From positions 1-60,982 of the forward strand of contig CAYTXG010000012.1 of assembly GCA_964441025.1 (NCBI GenBank): a DNA stretch of 60,982 nucleotides, in the 5' to 3' direction. Origin of the DNA: JAAZIN01 sp964441025 (lineage in GTDB: Bacteria > Bacillota > Dethiobacteria > DTU022). The position numbers and the translations under genes were made by a program. The notes below the pieces were generated by a model, which ran no database searches, had not been told where the DNA came from, and saw only the letters and a program-made list of their open reading frames with translations. Positions 33,114-43,070 of the stretch are shown here, one piece after another (positions within the stretch are counted from its first letter, which is position 1; every line of letters begins with the position of its first letter).

Positions 33114-34217
33114 CTAGCGGTGGCAGTGCCGTGAAATATTTAGCAATATACCCAGACTCAAGAGATTAAAGAAAACCGAGCTGCCGCCGGCGCTGATGAG
33201 CGGCAGATTGATCCCCGTCACCGGCAGCGATCCGGTGACCATGCCGATATTTATGAGCACCTGCAGCGCCAGCATGGCCGTTATCCCCGCCGCCAGCAGG
33301 CTGCCAAAGGTATCCGGGGCGGTAAGCGAGATCCTCAGGCCCCGCCAGATCAGCACAGAGAAGAGCAGCAGCACCGCCGCGGCGCCGACAAAACCGAGCT
33401 CTTCACCGATGACGGCGAAAATAAAGTCATTGTGCGGAAAGGGCAGGTAGTAAAGCTTCTGCCGGCTCCGCCCCAGGCCCACTCCGAATATATGCCCCGG
33501 ACCCAGGGCATAAAGCGACTGAATGATATGGTAGCCGTCTTCGGTGGGATCGGCCCAGGGATCGAGAAAGGAAAAAAGCCGCTTGACGCGGTAAGGCTCC
33601 TTTATAGTAATCGCCACCAGGGCCGGAAGGGAGACCAGAGCCAGCGCAGCCGCCTGTTTGAAGGGCATCCCCGCCAGCATAACAATTACCCCCGTCCCCA
33701 GAAGCAGTATTAAAGCGCTTCCCAGATCGGGTTGCATGACCACCAGTGCAAAGGCGGTCCCCGTCAGGAGCAGGGGGACAAAACTGCTGGACCAGAAACG
33801 GTCTATCTTTATACTGCGGCTGCTCATGAAGGCCGCGGTAAAAACAATAAAGGAGAGTTTGCAAAGCTCAGCCGGCTGGAAGGTAAAGGCGCCCAGGCCA
33901 AGCCAGCGCTTCGCCCCGGTCCCCATATCGGTGCCCAACCCGGTAAAGATCAGGGCCAGCAGGACAAAGCTGAGCAAAACGAGGAAAAGCGAAATCCGGC
34001 GCATTTTCCGGTAGTCCGTCCGGGAAACCAGATACATGGCTGCCAGGCCCAGGGAAATCCAGAGACCCTGGCGCCGCAGAAAATAATAGGGGTCTCCCTG
34101 CCCCTCCTCAGCGATGACATAGCTGGCGCTGAAGACCATGACCAGGCCGATGCCCAGCAGAAGCAGCGTGACCATGACTAAAGCATAATCGGGTTCCCGG
34201 TGCTCATCTTTTTTCAT
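33114..34217 (-). CDS. ftsW: SEDS-family peptidoglycan polymerase FtsW/SpoVE
   Basis: Polytopic glycosyltransferase that polymerises lipid II with its partner class B PBP. About ten membrane segments are visible over 367 residues. Family landmarks are VFSASYV, GAKRWLGLGAFTFQPAELCK, MQPDLGSALIL, and the C-terminal TGINLPLISAGGSS. The ORF is open to 34355, but ATG 34217 overlaps the murD stop as ATGA with a GGTGGAG site, and the family begins there. Whether it serves vegetative division (FtsW) or the spore cortex (SpoVE) cannot be decided; position favours the division role, possibly both. Confidence 0.94.
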   Translation of the reverse strand: MKKDEHREPDYALVMVTLLLLGIGLVMVFSASYVIAEEGQGDPYYFLRRQGLWISLGLAAMYLVSRTDYRKMRRISLFLVLLSFVLLALIFTGLGTDMGTGAKRWLGLGAFTFQPAELCKLSFIVFTAAFMSSRSIKIDRFWSSSFVPLLLTGTAFALVVMQPDLGSALILLLGTGVIVMLAGMPFKQAAALALVSLPALVAITIKEPYRVKRLFSFLDPWADPTEDGYHIIQSLYALGPGHIFGVGLGRSRQKLYYLPFPHNDFIFAVIGEELGFVGAAAVLLLFSVLIWRGLRISLTAPDTFGSLLAAGITAMLALQVLINIGMVTGSLPVTGINLPLISAGGSSVFFNLLSLGILLNISRHCHR

Positions 34218-35608
34218 GCTCCACCCTCTTTTCCGCGCAGCTTCCGGACCAGCTCTTTGAACCGGTCCCCCCGGGCCTCGTAGTCGGTAAAGGCGTCCCA
34301 GCTGGTGCAGGCCGGTGAAAGGAGAACCACATCCCCGGGGCGGGCGCGGGAGCACGCTTCAGCCACCGCCTCCTCCAGGCCGGCAGTCTCCAGATAGGAG
34401 CCCATGCCCGCTGCAGCGGCGGCCCGGGCCAGTTTTCCCCTGGACTCTCCAAAGAGAATCAGGGTGCCCACCTCCTCCTTGACTACCTCCATCAGCTCCG
34501 TAAAATCACTCCCCTTATCCCTGCCCCCGGCAAGGAGGATCTTCTTTTTCCCGGGAAATGAGCGCAGCGCCATGATCACCGAACCGGGATTGGTCCCCTT
34601 GGAATCGTTGATGAATTCCACGCCGTCGATCTCGGCAACAAACTCCAGACGGTGGGCGATAGCTTTGAAACGGCGCAGCACCCGGCTCAACGCCTCCGGC
34701 GCCGCACCGGCGGCCCAGGCCGCCGCCGCGGCGGCAAGAGCGTTCTCCAGATTGTGCCCGCCGGGCAGCGCCACCTCGCCGACGGAACAGAGGTGGGCTA
34801 CCGCCTGACCCTTGTTGAAAAGAGCCAACCGCCCCCGCTCGATGCCGGCGCCGCGCACCACCCTTTCTCGGGCAAACCAGAGCACCCCGGCCCGCACATC
34901 GTCACAGAGTCCGGCCACCGCGGGATCAGCGGCATTGAGCACCGCAAAGTCGCCCGCCCCCTGATTCTCGAAAAGCTTCGCCTTGGCCTTGAAATACTCT
35001 TCCAGGCTGCCGTGATAATCCAGGTGATCCTCCGAAAAATTCAGGAACAGAGCTACCAGGGGCCTGAAATTCAGGATATCGGCAAGCTGGAAGCTGCTCA
35101 GCTCAGCAGCAACCGCACCGCCGGCGCCGCACCGGTCCACTGCCTCGCAGAGGGGCAGGCCGATATTGCCGGCGGCAAGGGTACTTCCAAAGCGCGCTTC
35201 GGAAAGCATCTCCGCCACCAGCGCTGTGGTCGTTGTCTTGCCGTTGCTCCCGGTAATCCCGATCAGGGGAGCCTTCATAAAAGCATATGCCAGCTCGATC
35301 TCGGATAAAACCGGTATTTGCAACGCCGCCGCTCTTCTGAAAAGTTCCAGATCGGGGGGGACGCCGGGACTTTTGATCACCAGGCTTACCCCGGGGGCGG
35401 CAAGCCCGGGCGGATTTTCCCCTGTCACCGCCTCCACCCGGCCGTACTTTTTCAGACGGGACAGCTCCCGCTGCAGCCCGGCGGCGGGGCGGCGATCGGT
35501 GACGATCACCCTGCAGGCCCCCTTTCGTGCCAGCAGGGCTGCAGCAGCGGCCCCGCTGCGGCCCAGGCCTACCACGAGCACTGTTTTATCTCTAATCAGA
35601 TCAATCAT
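34214..35608 (-). CDS. murD: UDP-N-acetylmuramoylalanine--D-glutamate ligase MurD
   Basis: ATP-dependent ligase that adds D-Glu to UDP-MurNAc-L-Ala. A Rossmann-like N-terminal domain (VLVVGLGRSGAAAAALLARKG) precedes the central ATPase domain with GITGSNGKTTTTALV near 112-126, and the C-terminal domain begins near 300 (HRLEFVAEIDGVEFINDSKGTNPGS). Length 464 is normal. ATG 35608 starts the gene. It overlaps ftsW by ATGA, so the two products are made in step. Confidence 0.96.
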   Translation of the reverse strand: MIDLIRDKTVLVVGLGRSGAAAAALLARKGACRVIVTDRRPAAGLQRELSRLKKYGRVEAVTGENPPGLAAPGVSLVIKSPGVPPDLELFRRAAALQIPVLSEIELAYAFMKAPLIGITGSNGKTTTTALVAEMLSEARFGSTLAAGNIGLPLCEAVDRCGAGGAVAAELSSFQLADILNFRPLVALFLNFSEDHLDYHGSLEEYFKAKAKLFENQGAGDFAVLNAADPAVAGLCDDVRAGVLWFARERVVRGAGIERGRLALFNKGQAVAHLCSVGEVALPGGHNLENALAAAAAAWAAGAAPEALSRVLRRFKAIAHRLEFVAEIDGVEFINDSKGTNPGSVIMALRSFPGKKKILLAGGRDKGSDFTELMEVVKEEVGTLILFGESRGKLARAAAAAGMGSYLETAGLEEAVAEACSRARPGDVVLLSPACTSWDAFTDYEARGDRFKELVRKLRGKEGGA

Positions 35609-35629
35609 AAAGCCTGAACCCCCGTTTGC

Positions 35630-36592
35630 TCAATGTAGCCGCCATTCAAGAAGCCCGATGAGGGCAAAAATAAAGGTCAAACCCCAAAAGGCGACAACCA
35701 CCCGCCACTCGCTCCATCCCTTCATTTCAAAATGATGATGGAGCGGGGCCATAGCCAGTATCCGCCGTCCCGTCAGCTGAAAGCTTAAAACCTGCAGGAT
35801 TACCGAGATCGCCTCGATGACATAGATACCCCCGATCACCACCAGAAGTAACTCCGCCTTCGCCAGGATGGCGGCGGCGGCCAGGGCGCCGCCCAGCCCC
35901 AGCGAACCCACATCGCCCATGAAAATGCGGGCGGGATGGAGATTATATATGAGAAAACCGAAACAGCCCCCCACCAGCGCTCCGCAGAAGAGCGCCAGAT
36001 CAAGGCGGCCGCTTTCCAGGGCAATGTACAGAAAGGCCAGCAGGGCAATGATGGCCGTGCCGGTGGCCAATCCGTCAATACCGTCGGTAAGGTTGACGGC
36101 ATTCGTTGTTGAAACAATAATCACAAAGATAAAAATAGGATAGAACCAGCCCATGTTGAGGGCTGTCCCAAAAAAAGGCAATTCCACTGCCGGACTGTAA
36201 TTGCCCGAGAGATAGAGCAGGCCGGCAAACAGGGCCGTAAGCAGCGCCTGCCCGGCGATCTTGCCGCGCGCCTTCAGGCCCAGCGAATCGCCGCGCGCCA
36301 GCTTGGCATAATCGTCAAGCCATCCGATAAAAGCGCTGCCCAGGGTCAACAGGAGCGCGATCCAGAGGCGGGGGCTGAAATGGCCTCCGATAAGGAGGGC
36401 GGCCACAGCGGCCAGGAGGAAAACCACCCCGCCCGCCGTTGGCGTCCCCGCTTTTTTCAGGTGGCGGGCGGGACCGTCAATGCGAATCTGCTGGCCGAAC
36501 CGGCGTCGCCGACGCAACCTGATAAAAAAAGGACAGAGCACCACGCTGATCAAAAGAGCAAGCAGCGCGGTTATCAATACACTCTTCTGCAC
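35630..36592 (-). CDS. mraY: Phospho-N-acetylmuramoyl-pentapeptide transferase MraY
   Basis: Integral membrane enzyme that forms lipid I from UDP-MurNAc-pentapeptide and undecaprenyl phosphate. About ten helices are predicted in 320 residues. Conserved catalytic segments are GWLDDYAKL, NAVNLTDGIDGLATG, FMGDVGSLGLGG and the C-terminal MAPLHHHFEMKGWSEWRVV. GTG 36592 follows a GGAGGGAG site. It lies three bases after murF and before murD. Confidence 0.97.
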   Translation of the reverse strand: MQKSVLITALLALLISVVLCPFFIRLRRRRRFGQQIRIDGPARHLKKAGTPTAGGVVFLLAAVAALLIGGHFSPRLWIALLLTLGSAFIGWLDDYAKLARGDSLGLKARGKIAGQALLTALFAGLLYLSGNYSPAVELPFFGTALNMGWFYPIFIFVIIVSTTNAVNLTDGIDGLATGTAIIALLAFLYIALESGRLDLALFCGALVGGCFGFLIYNLHPARIFMGDVGSLGLGGALAAAAILAKAELLLVVIGGIYVIEAISVILQVLSFQLTGRRILAMAPLHHHFEMKGWSEWRVVVAFWGLTFIFALIGLLEWRLH

Positions 36593-36595
36593 TTT

Positions 36596-37984
36596 TCAAT
36601 CTCCCTCCGCCGTCTCCATCAATGTATCAACAATTCTCTCCATATGCATGCCGCGCGAACCCTTTACCAGGACATACCATCCGGCCCCCGGCTCCGCCAG
36701 GCGCCTTCTCACAGCGTCCAGGGCCTGGGCATGGCTCCGGCAGGCCTCAGCCGGAAGGCCGGCTGCAGCGGCCCCGGCGGCGATCTCAGCGCCCAGCTCC
36801 CCCACCGTAACAAGACCCCCGATCCGCAGGCGGGCGGCGGCACGGCCGATCTCGCGGTGCGCCTCCGGCGCCGCCGGCCCAAGCTCGAGCATGTCCCCGA
36901 GAACGGCTAGAGAGCTCTCACCGCCCAGCTCCCGGAGCGTCTCCAGCGCCGCCCGGACGGAGTCGGGATTGGCATTGTAACTGTCGTCGATAATCCTCAG
37001 CCCGGCGGGGTTCGTCAGCAGCTGCATCCGGCCCGCCGTGATCTCGATTCCCTCCAGGGCTTCCCGCATCCGGGCCTGGCTTGCGCCGAGGATATAGCCC
37101 ACCGAAAGCGCGGCCAGCGCATTGCTCGCCAGGTGCCGTCCCGGAAGGGGAAGGCTGAAATCGCCCTCGCTGCCGTCGGGAAATTTCACCGTGAACAGGC
37201 TGCCCTCGCCGCGTTTCCGCAGGTTGCGGCCCCGGATATCGCCCCGGGTAAACCCGTAAGTATAAACTTTCCCCTCAAAGGCTGCACCCATTTCCCGGAG
37301 GCGTGCATCATCGTCGTTGAGAACAGCCGTACCCCGCGGACCGATGCAGCGGAGCAGCTCCCCCTTGGCTGCGGCAATACCCTCCACCGTGCCGAGCATC
37401 TCCAGGTGTGCTGTGCCGATATTGGTGATCACCGCCATATCGGGCAGGGCCCACCTGGCCAGTTCGGTAATCTCACCGGGCGCGCTCATCCCCATCTCCA
37501 GCACCGCCACCCGGCAACTTCCGTCAAGCCGCAGCAGCGTCAGGGGAAGGCCGATTTCATTATTAAAACTGCCCTCATTTTTCAGGACCTTCATCCCGCC
37601 GGAGAGAACGGCGGCTATAAAATCTTTTGTCGTGGTCTTGCCGCTACTCCCGGTAACCCCGATCACCGGCAGGGTGAAACGGCGCCGGTGAAAAGAGGCC
37701 GCCCGCTGCAGCGCCGTCTGCACATCGGAGACCCCGATCAGCAGGGCTTGCGGCGGCAGTTCCGGCAGCGGCCGGCGGGCAAAAAAGGAGCCGGCGGCGC
37801 CGGCGGCAACAGCGCCTGGAACGTAGATATGCCCGTCCTCTTTTTCACCGCGCAGCGGCACAAAAAAGTCGCCTTTCCCGATGCTCCGGGAATCGATGGA
37901 AAACCCCGAAATAATCTGTTCCGGATCCCCCTGCAGAAGCTCGCCCCGGCTGCCCTCCAGCAATTCCGCCCCTTTAATTGACAT
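36596..37984 (-). CDS. murF: UDP-N-acetylmuramoyl-tripeptide--D-alanyl-D-alanine ligase MurF
   Basis: Ligase that adds D-Ala-D-Ala to complete the stem pentapeptide. The N-terminal uridine-binding domain contains FSIDSRSIGKGDFFVPLRG. The ATPase domain has GVTGSSGKTTTKDFIAAVL near 108-126 and NEGSFNNEIGLPLTLL near 137-152, and DDSYNANPDS near 308 marks the C-terminal domain. Length 462 is normal. ATG 37984 lies inside the end of murE (11-base overlap), so translation is probably coupled. Confidence 0.96.
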   Translation of the reverse strand: MSIKGAELLEGSRGELLQGDPEQIISGFSIDSRSIGKGDFFVPLRGEKEDGHIYVPGAVAAGAAGSFFARRPLPELPPQALLIGVSDVQTALQRAASFHRRRFTLPVIGVTGSSGKTTTKDFIAAVLSGGMKVLKNEGSFNNEIGLPLTLLRLDGSCRVAVLEMGMSAPGEITELARWALPDMAVITNIGTAHLEMLGTVEGIAAAKGELLRCIGPRGTAVLNDDDARLREMGAAFEGKVYTYGFTRGDIRGRNLRKRGEGSLFTVKFPDGSEGDFSLPLPGRHLASNALAALSVGYILGASQARMREALEGIEITAGRMQLLTNPAGLRIIDDSYNANPDSVRAALETLRELGGESSLAVLGDMLELGPAAPEAHREIGRAAARLRIGGLVTVGELGAEIAAGAAAAGLPAEACRSHAQALDAVRRRLAEPGAGWYVLVKGSRGMHMERIVDTLMETAEGD

Positions 37985-39494
37985 AACCTGAACCGCCCCC
38001 TCCCCGCTGCAACCGGATCAGCTCCCGCGCCGCCGCCCTGTCGTCAAAAAGCAAACTCTCATCGCCATATACCTGCTCGGACTCATGCCCTTTGCCCGCA
38101 ATGAGCACGACATCGCCCCGCCGCGCAGCAGCCAACGCCGCCGCAATGGCCTCTTTACGGTGAGGAATTACCCGGTAGCCCTCACCGGGAAGGCGACGCT
38201 CCAGGCCCGGCAGCACCCCTGCATATATCTGCTGCGGATCTTCATCGCGCGGGTTGTCGTCCGTCAATATAACCAGATCGCTGTTTCCGCCGGCGGCCTC
38301 GCCCATGAGGGGACGATTGCCGCGATCCCTTTCGCCGCCGCATCCAAAAACCGTGATCACCCGGCCGGAGGTAAGTTCGCGAGCCGCATGCAGGGCGCTG
38401 ATCATCCCGTCCGGGGTATGCGCGTAATCAACGAGAACCATGTAATCCTGCCCCGCCTCCACCGTCTCGAAACGCCCGGGCACCCCCGGAAAAGATTCGA
38501 AATTTGCCGCCATCTCCGGGAGGGTGAACCCCTCCACCAGGCCTACCGAAATTGCGGCCAGGGTATTGTAAATATTGAACCGCCCTTTCAGGGGGAGGCG
38601 AAAGTGCTCACTCCCGGCAAAAGAAAGGAGACGGAAAGAGATTCCCGCGGACCCGCAGTGAAAATTCACGGCCCGCACATCGGCAGGGGCGGTGATGCCG
38701 TAAGTTATGCGCTGCCCCCTGGTCCACCTTTCAACATAGGGAAAGCAGCGCGAGTCGGCGTTGAGCACCGCCGCCTGCGGCCCATTTTCGTCCTCTCCGC
38801 CGCCCCAATACCTGTGGGCAAAAAATGATGTTTTCGCCTGAAGGTAGGAGCCGAAGCTCTTGTGAAAATCAAGATGATCGCCTGTAATATTCGTCAGCAC
38901 CCCGATATCAAAACGGCAGCCCAGAACCCGATCCTGGGCCAGGGCATGGGAGGATACCTCCATGGTTACATGTGCGGCGCCGAGCGCGGAGAGCCGGGCC
39001 AGCATTTTTTGCAGTTCGGGCGCCTCCGGCGTTGTCGCCGCCGCGGCGTAAGATTCGTTTCCAATCCGGCAGCCCACCGTGCCCAGCAGCCCCGTGACCT
39101 CGCCCCGGGCCCGGAAAAGGGCATCGATGAGATGCGCCGTCGTGGTCTTGCCGTTTGTTCCCGTCACCCCGATGAGGCGAAAATCGCGCGAAGGATGGCC
39201 AAAGAAGCGATCGGCCATCAGCGCCATGGCTGTTCTTACATCGGGCACCCGCACCAGGGGAAAAGATCTCAGAGGGCAGTCCCCGCTCACAACGGCGGCA
39301 AGGGCCCCTTTTTGAAAGGCCTCTGCCGCATATTGCCAGCCTTTGCTGCGGCGCCCCTGGAGCGAAAAAAACAGAGCGCCGGGTTCAATTTTTCCGGTAT
39401 GGCAGCTCAATCCGCTCACCTCACCTGCGATCTCTCCTTCCACGCTCTTCAACAGCAGCGGCTTCAGCAGCTCCTCCAGCGCCATTGGCCTCAT
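37974..39494 (-). CDS. murE: UDP-N-acetylmuramoyl-tripeptide synthetase MurE
   Basis: Ligase adding the third residue to the murein stem. The ATPase motif GVTGTNGKTTTAHLIDALF lies near 108-126. The C-terminal domain contains the signature DNPRDEDP near 405, which in the family correlates with meso-diaminopimelate as substrate, as expected for a spore former; L-Lys enzymes differ here. The ORF opens further upstream, but ATG 39494 follows GGGGGAG and gives 506 residues. pbp lies 95 bases upstream and murF overlaps the end. Confidence 0.95.
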   Translation of the reverse strand: MRPMALEELLKPLLLKSVEGEIAGEVSGLSCHTGKIEPGALFFSLQGRRSKGWQYAAEAFQKGALAAVVSGDCPLRSFPLVRVPDVRTAMALMADRFFGHPSRDFRLIGVTGTNGKTTTAHLIDALFRARGEVTGLLGTVGCRIGNESYAAAATTPEAPELQKMLARLSALGAAHVTMEVSSHALAQDRVLGCRFDIGVLTNITGDHLDFHKSFGSYLQAKTSFFAHRYWGGGEDENGPQAAVLNADSRCFPYVERWTRGQRITYGITAPADVRAVNFHCGSAGISFRLLSFAGSEHFRLPLKGRFNIYNTLAAISVGLVEGFTLPEMAANFESFPGVPGRFETVEAGQDYMVLVDYAHTPDGMISALHAARELTSGRVITVFGCGGERDRGNRPLMGEAAGGNSDLVILTDDNPRDEDPQQIYAGVLPGLERRLPGEGYRVIPHRKEAIAAALAAARRGDVVLIAGKGHESEQVYGDESLLFDDRAAARELIRLQRGGGGSGYVN

Positions 39495-39589
39495 GAGTCT
39501 TCTCCCCCGGTTGTTTGCATTTCCGGGTCCTTCCTTCAACCCGGTATTGTATCATATTCCTGGAAGAGAAAGCTGTGCCGCCGCCCAGA

Positions 39590-41689
39590 TTATTGCTCCA
39601 ACGGGCTTCCGAAGTACACTTTGATCACCGCGCCCCGCTCCACCAGAGTCCCCGAAGCGGGCTCCTGGCGCAGGGCTATCCCCGAGCCCTCCGCCTCCAG
39701 GTACAGACCCAGCCAGTTCAGCACCTGGCCCGCATCCTGCACCGTAAAACCGCTCAGATCGGGCATGCTCATGGTGCCTCCGGAAAAGGCGTCATCCTCG
39801 CCCAGGTAAACCACGATTTCCGTCTGCCGTGGGACTGCGGCTCCCGCCTTCGGCGTCTGATTAACAATATATTGCCCCTCCCCGACCAATCTTAACATCA
39901 ACCCCGCCGTATCGATCTGCGCCGCCGCATCGTGCACCGTAAGCCCGCGCAGGTCGGGTACCGTTACCGGCGCCCCGGGAGCGGAAACACCTTCCGAAGG
40001 AGACACCTGGAGATAATTGAGCACATCGACCATGATCCTTCTGAAGAGGGGAGCACCCATCTGAGAACCCCACTGGGGGCCGCGAAGGGCCCCGTCCACC
40101 GAAACATAGAGCACGATCTGCGGATCCTCGGCCGGGATAAAACCGATAAAGGAGACAATGTAATCTCCGGGAATATAACCCCCGTGAGCCCCCACCTTCT
40201 CGGCTGTTCCCGTCTTGGCGGCGATGCGGTAACCTTCAATGGCCGCATTCATGGCGCTGCCCCGGATAGCCACATTTTCCATAACCCAGGTAACCTTATC
40301 GGCCGTTGATTTTGAAATCACCTGGCGGACCGTCTCCGGCTGCCGCTCATAAACAACCTCTCCCCCGTCGCTGCAGATTCTCTGCACCAGAAAGGGTTTC
40401 ATCAGATAGCCGCCGTTGGCTATGGCCGAAACAGCCATGAGCTGCTGCAGCGGCGTCACCGAAACCCCCTGGCCGAAAGAGGTCGTGGCCAGCTCCACAG
40501 GGCCCACCTGTCCCGGTTCAAAGACCAGGCCGCCGCTTTCGCCGGGATAGTCTATGCCGCAGGGGCTTCCATAACCGAAGGAGCGGATATAACTGAAAAG
40601 CTTCTCCTCGCCCAGGCGCTGGCCCAGGTTGATAAAGGCCGGGTTGCAGGAGCTCTCCACAGCCTGAAGGTAGGTAATACTGCCGTGGCCGCTTCCGGTC
40701 CAGCAGCGAATATCATGCCCTTCCACGCTGGCATATCCGGGACAGAAGAAGTGCTCATTTTCATTGTACAGCCCCTCCTCCACGGCAGCGCATAGCGTGA
40801 CCAGTTTGAAAGTCGAGCCCGGTTCAAAGGAGCCTGTCACCGGGGGGAGGGCCCAGTATTTTGAATCAAAACGCTCATAATGCAGCGGGTCATAGTCGGG
40901 CTTGGAGGCTGCCGCCAGGATGGCGCCGGTATGGGGATCGGCGGCGATGGCCATCGTCGCCCTGGGCTGGAACTCGATCATCACCCGGGCCAGCTCCCGC
41001 TCGACAATGTACTGAATGGTTTCATCAATGGTCAGGTGAAGATCCATCCCCTCCCTGGGAGGAACAAAGCGCTTGATCTCATGGGGTATGGGTCTGTTCA
41101 GATTATCGGAAGGAAAAAGAAGATAGCCCTCTTTCCCCTTCAGATAATCTTCGTAATAGGCCTCCAGGCCGGCCAGACCTTCATCCATGCCCACAAAGCC
41201 CAGCAGCTGCGAGGCAAGAGTCCCGTTGGGGTAAAAGCGCTGCCCCTCGGTGGTAAAAACAATCCCCGGCAGTTCCAGCTCCCGCACCGCCAGGGAGACC
41301 TCGGGCGCCACCTTTCGTTTCAAATAGATGGAGCTGCGCTGCATCGTCAGCTTGTCAACAAGCTCATCCTCTGAGAGATCCAGGAGGGGTGACAGCAGCT
41401 TTGCCGTATTGCCGGGATCCTCAATCTGCGCCGGTACAGCCACTACCGTATCCACCGTGGCGCTTCCGGCCAGCATCCTGCCCTGCCGGTCATAGATGGC
41501 GCCGCGGGGTGAACGCGCAGGGATGCTTCGGTTCCACTGTTCCCAGGCAGCGGTGTACAGCTCATCGGAGCGGATAATCTGGAGCCAGGCCAGCCGGCCG
41601 ATCAGAGCGGCCACAGCCAGGAAGAATATAAACAGCATGAATGCGACCCTGCGGCGGACGGCGGGCAGCGTAACCGAAAGCTCGATCAA
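39590..41689 (-). CDS. Class B penicillin-binding protein with two PASTA domains (FtsI/SpoVD type)
   Basis: Transpeptidase that cross-links septal peptidoglycan. It has one N-terminal membrane helix (about 13-36), a PBP dimerisation domain, and the transpeptidase triad: S292-x-x-K295 in GSTFK, S347-C-N349, and K492-T-G-T. Two PASTA repeats follow at about 574-630 and 639-699. The PASTA tail and position between ftsL and murE fit Bacillus SpoVD/PbpB; with only one copy visible, the vegetative and sporulation roles cannot be separated. Length 699. The start is ATG 41689. Partner proteins FtsL, FtsQ and FtsW are encoded in the same operon. Confidence 0.93.
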   Translation of the reverse strand: MIELSVTLPAVRRRVAFMLFIFFLAVAALIGRLAWLQIIRSDELYTAAWEQWNRSIPARSPRGAIYDRQGRMLAGSATVDTVVAVPAQIEDPGNTAKLLSPLLDLSEDELVDKLTMQRSSIYLKRKVAPEVSLAVRELELPGIVFTTEGQRFYPNGTLASQLLGFVGMDEGLAGLEAYYEDYLKGKEGYLLFPSDNLNRPIPHEIKRFVPPREGMDLHLTIDETIQYIVERELARVMIEFQPRATMAIAADPHTGAILAAASKPDYDPLHYERFDSKYWALPPVTGSFEPGSTFKLVTLCAAVEEGLYNENEHFFCPGYASVEGHDIRCWTGSGHGSITYLQAVESSCNPAFINLGQRLGEEKLFSYIRSFGYGSPCGIDYPGESGGLVFEPGQVGPVELATTSFGQGVSVTPLQQLMAVSAIANGGYLMKPFLVQRICSDGGEVVYERQPETVRQVISKSTADKVTWVMENVAIRGSAMNAAIEGYRIAAKTGTAEKVGAHGGYIPGDYIVSFIGFIPAEDPQIVLYVSVDGALRGPQWGSQMGAPLFRRIMVDVLNYLQVSPSEGVSAPGAPVTVPDLRGLTVHDAAAQIDTAGLMLRLVGEGQYIVNQTPKAGAAVPRQTEIVVYLGEDDAFSGGTMSMPDLSGFTVQDAGQVLNWLGLYLEAEGSGIALRQEPASGTLVERGAVIKVYFGSPLEQ

Positions 41690-41696
41690 TCAGCGC

Positions 41697-42098
41697 TCAC
41701 TCCCCGATAGCGGAACCGTTTTCCCGGCTTGCTGTGAGGACCCTGACCTGGCTGCGCTCCGGTTCCCGCATGCCCAGTTCGGAGCGGGCAATCGTTTCGA
41801 TGCGGGCCAGGGAGCTCAGCCTGGCCGCCTCCTGCTCCAGCTGCCGGTATTCCTCCTGCAGAGCTTCCATCCTGCTTTCAGCCAGACCCAGCCTGTAGTG
41901 CAGTGTAATCATGGATGAATACTGGGCAATGATCAACAGGCAGAAGAGAAAACAACCGGCAAGCAGAAGAAAAGTCCTGGTCCCAAGCGCCCAGGGGCTT
42001 CGCCTTTTTTTATGCAGTCTTACCCCGGCATGATGATCTCGGGAAGCAGGAGCCGGAGCCGGCCGGGGGACTGCAGCAATATTCCTGGCCTGTAACAC
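41697..42098 (-). CDS. ftsL: Cell division protein FtsL-like
   Basis: Small bitopic divisome protein. A basic proline-rich cytoplasmic tail (about 1-40) is followed by one membrane helix (FLLLAGCFLFCLLIIAQY) and a leucine-zipper-like coiled coil (LAESRMEALQEEYRQLEQEAARL), then IARSELGMREPE, the typical FtsL/DivIC end motif. Sequence identity in this family is low, so position between rsmH and the pbp gene matters. GTG 42098 is preferred over GTG 42107 because GAAGAGGG lies eight bases upstream and the overlap with rsmH disappears. Confidence 0.87.
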   Translation of the reverse strand: MLQARNIAAVPRPAPAPASRDHHAGVRLHKKRRSPWALGTRTFLLLAGCFLFCLLIIAQYSSMITLHYRLGLAESRMEALQEEYRQLEQEAARLSSLARIETIARSELGMREPERSQVRVLTASRENGSAIGE

Positions 42099-42099
42099 T

Positions 42100-43059
42100 T
42101 TATGCACCCTCTTCAGCTATTAGAACGCGTCTCTCCGCAGCGCGCATAAGCGCACTGCGGGCGCGCGGATTTTGCGCCACTTCTTCGGCGGCGGGACGCA
42201 CCGCTTTCCGGGTAAGCAGCAGCAGATCTCCTTCACCTGCGCAGCTGCAGGGCAGTTGGGGCGGGCAGCTGCAGCGGCGGGATCGCTCCCGGAAAAAATT
42301 TTTAACCATGCGGTCCTCCAGCGAGTGGTAGGCAATAACGCAGATCCTGCCCCCCGGAGCCAGGTGTGACACCGCCTGGGGCAGAAAGTTCTCGATATTC
42401 TCAAGTTCCCGGTTCACGGCTATGCGCAGCGCCTGGAATGTCCGCCGCGCCGGATGGCCGCCCTTACGCCGGGCGGCGGCGGGTATGGCCTTTTTGATGA
42501 TTTCGGCCAGTTCGGCGCCGCCCCGGATGGGGCCCTCTTTTTCGCGGTGCGCTGCCACCCTGTTCGCAATTCGCCGGGCCCATCTCTCTTCACCGTAGCG
42601 AAAGATCAATGTGGCCAGCGATGATTCGGGGAGTTCATTAACAAGTTGGGCGGCATCTTCTTTCAGGCGGCGATCCATGCGCATATCCAGCCTCTCCTCC
42701 CCGCGAAATGAGAAACCTCGCGCCGGATCGGTAAGCTGGAGAGTGGATACGCCGAGATCGAGTAAAATCCCATCCACCCGGCTGTATCCCAGTTCACCCA
42801 GAAGTGAACCAAGCCCGGTGTAGCTACGCTGCAGCAGCCGGAACCTGCCGGCAAAGCCCGCCAGCCGCCGTCCCGCCCGCTCCAGGGCCTCGCCGTCCCA
42901 GTCAATCCCGATAAGCAGACCGGGAGGCTCCAGTCCGGCGCAGATGGCGGCGGCATGTCCGCCGTCGCCCAGGGTGGCGTCAACATAGATGCCGCTACGG
43001 CGGCAATTGAGGTAATAGAGCACCTCATCAACCATAACGGGGATATGTTTTTCGGGCAT
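42100..43059 (-). CDS. rsmH: 16S rRNA (cytosine-1402-N4)-methyltransferase RsmH
   Basis: SAM-dependent methyltransferase acting on C1402 in the ribosomal P site; formerly MraW. HIPVMVDEVLYYL opens the protein, followed by VDATLGDGGHAAAI (SAM motif I), GILLDLGVSTLQLTDPARGFSF and IAYHSLEDRMVKNFF near the C-terminus. ATG 43059 follows GGAGG; ATG 43071, which overlaps the mraZ stop, is possible but has no site of its own. The 319-residue length is normal. It is the second gene of the mraZ-led dcw operon. Confidence 0.96.
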   Translation of the reverse strand: MPEKHIPVMVDEVLYYLNCRRSGIYVDATLGDGGHAAAICAGLEPPGLLIGIDWDGEALERAGRRLAGFAGRFRLLQRSYTGLGSLLGELGYSRVDGILLDLGVSTLQLTDPARGFSFRGEERLDMRMDRRLKEDAAQLVNELPESSLATLIFRYGEERWARRIANRVAAHREKEGPIRGGAELAEIIKKAIPAAARRKGGHPARRTFQALRIAVNRELENIENFLPQAVSHLAPGGRICVIAYHSLEDRMVKNFFRERSRRCSCPPQLPCSCAGEGDLLLLTRKAVRPAAEEVAQNPRARSALMRAAERRVLIAEEGA

Positions 43060-43070
43060 ACAGGCCTCCA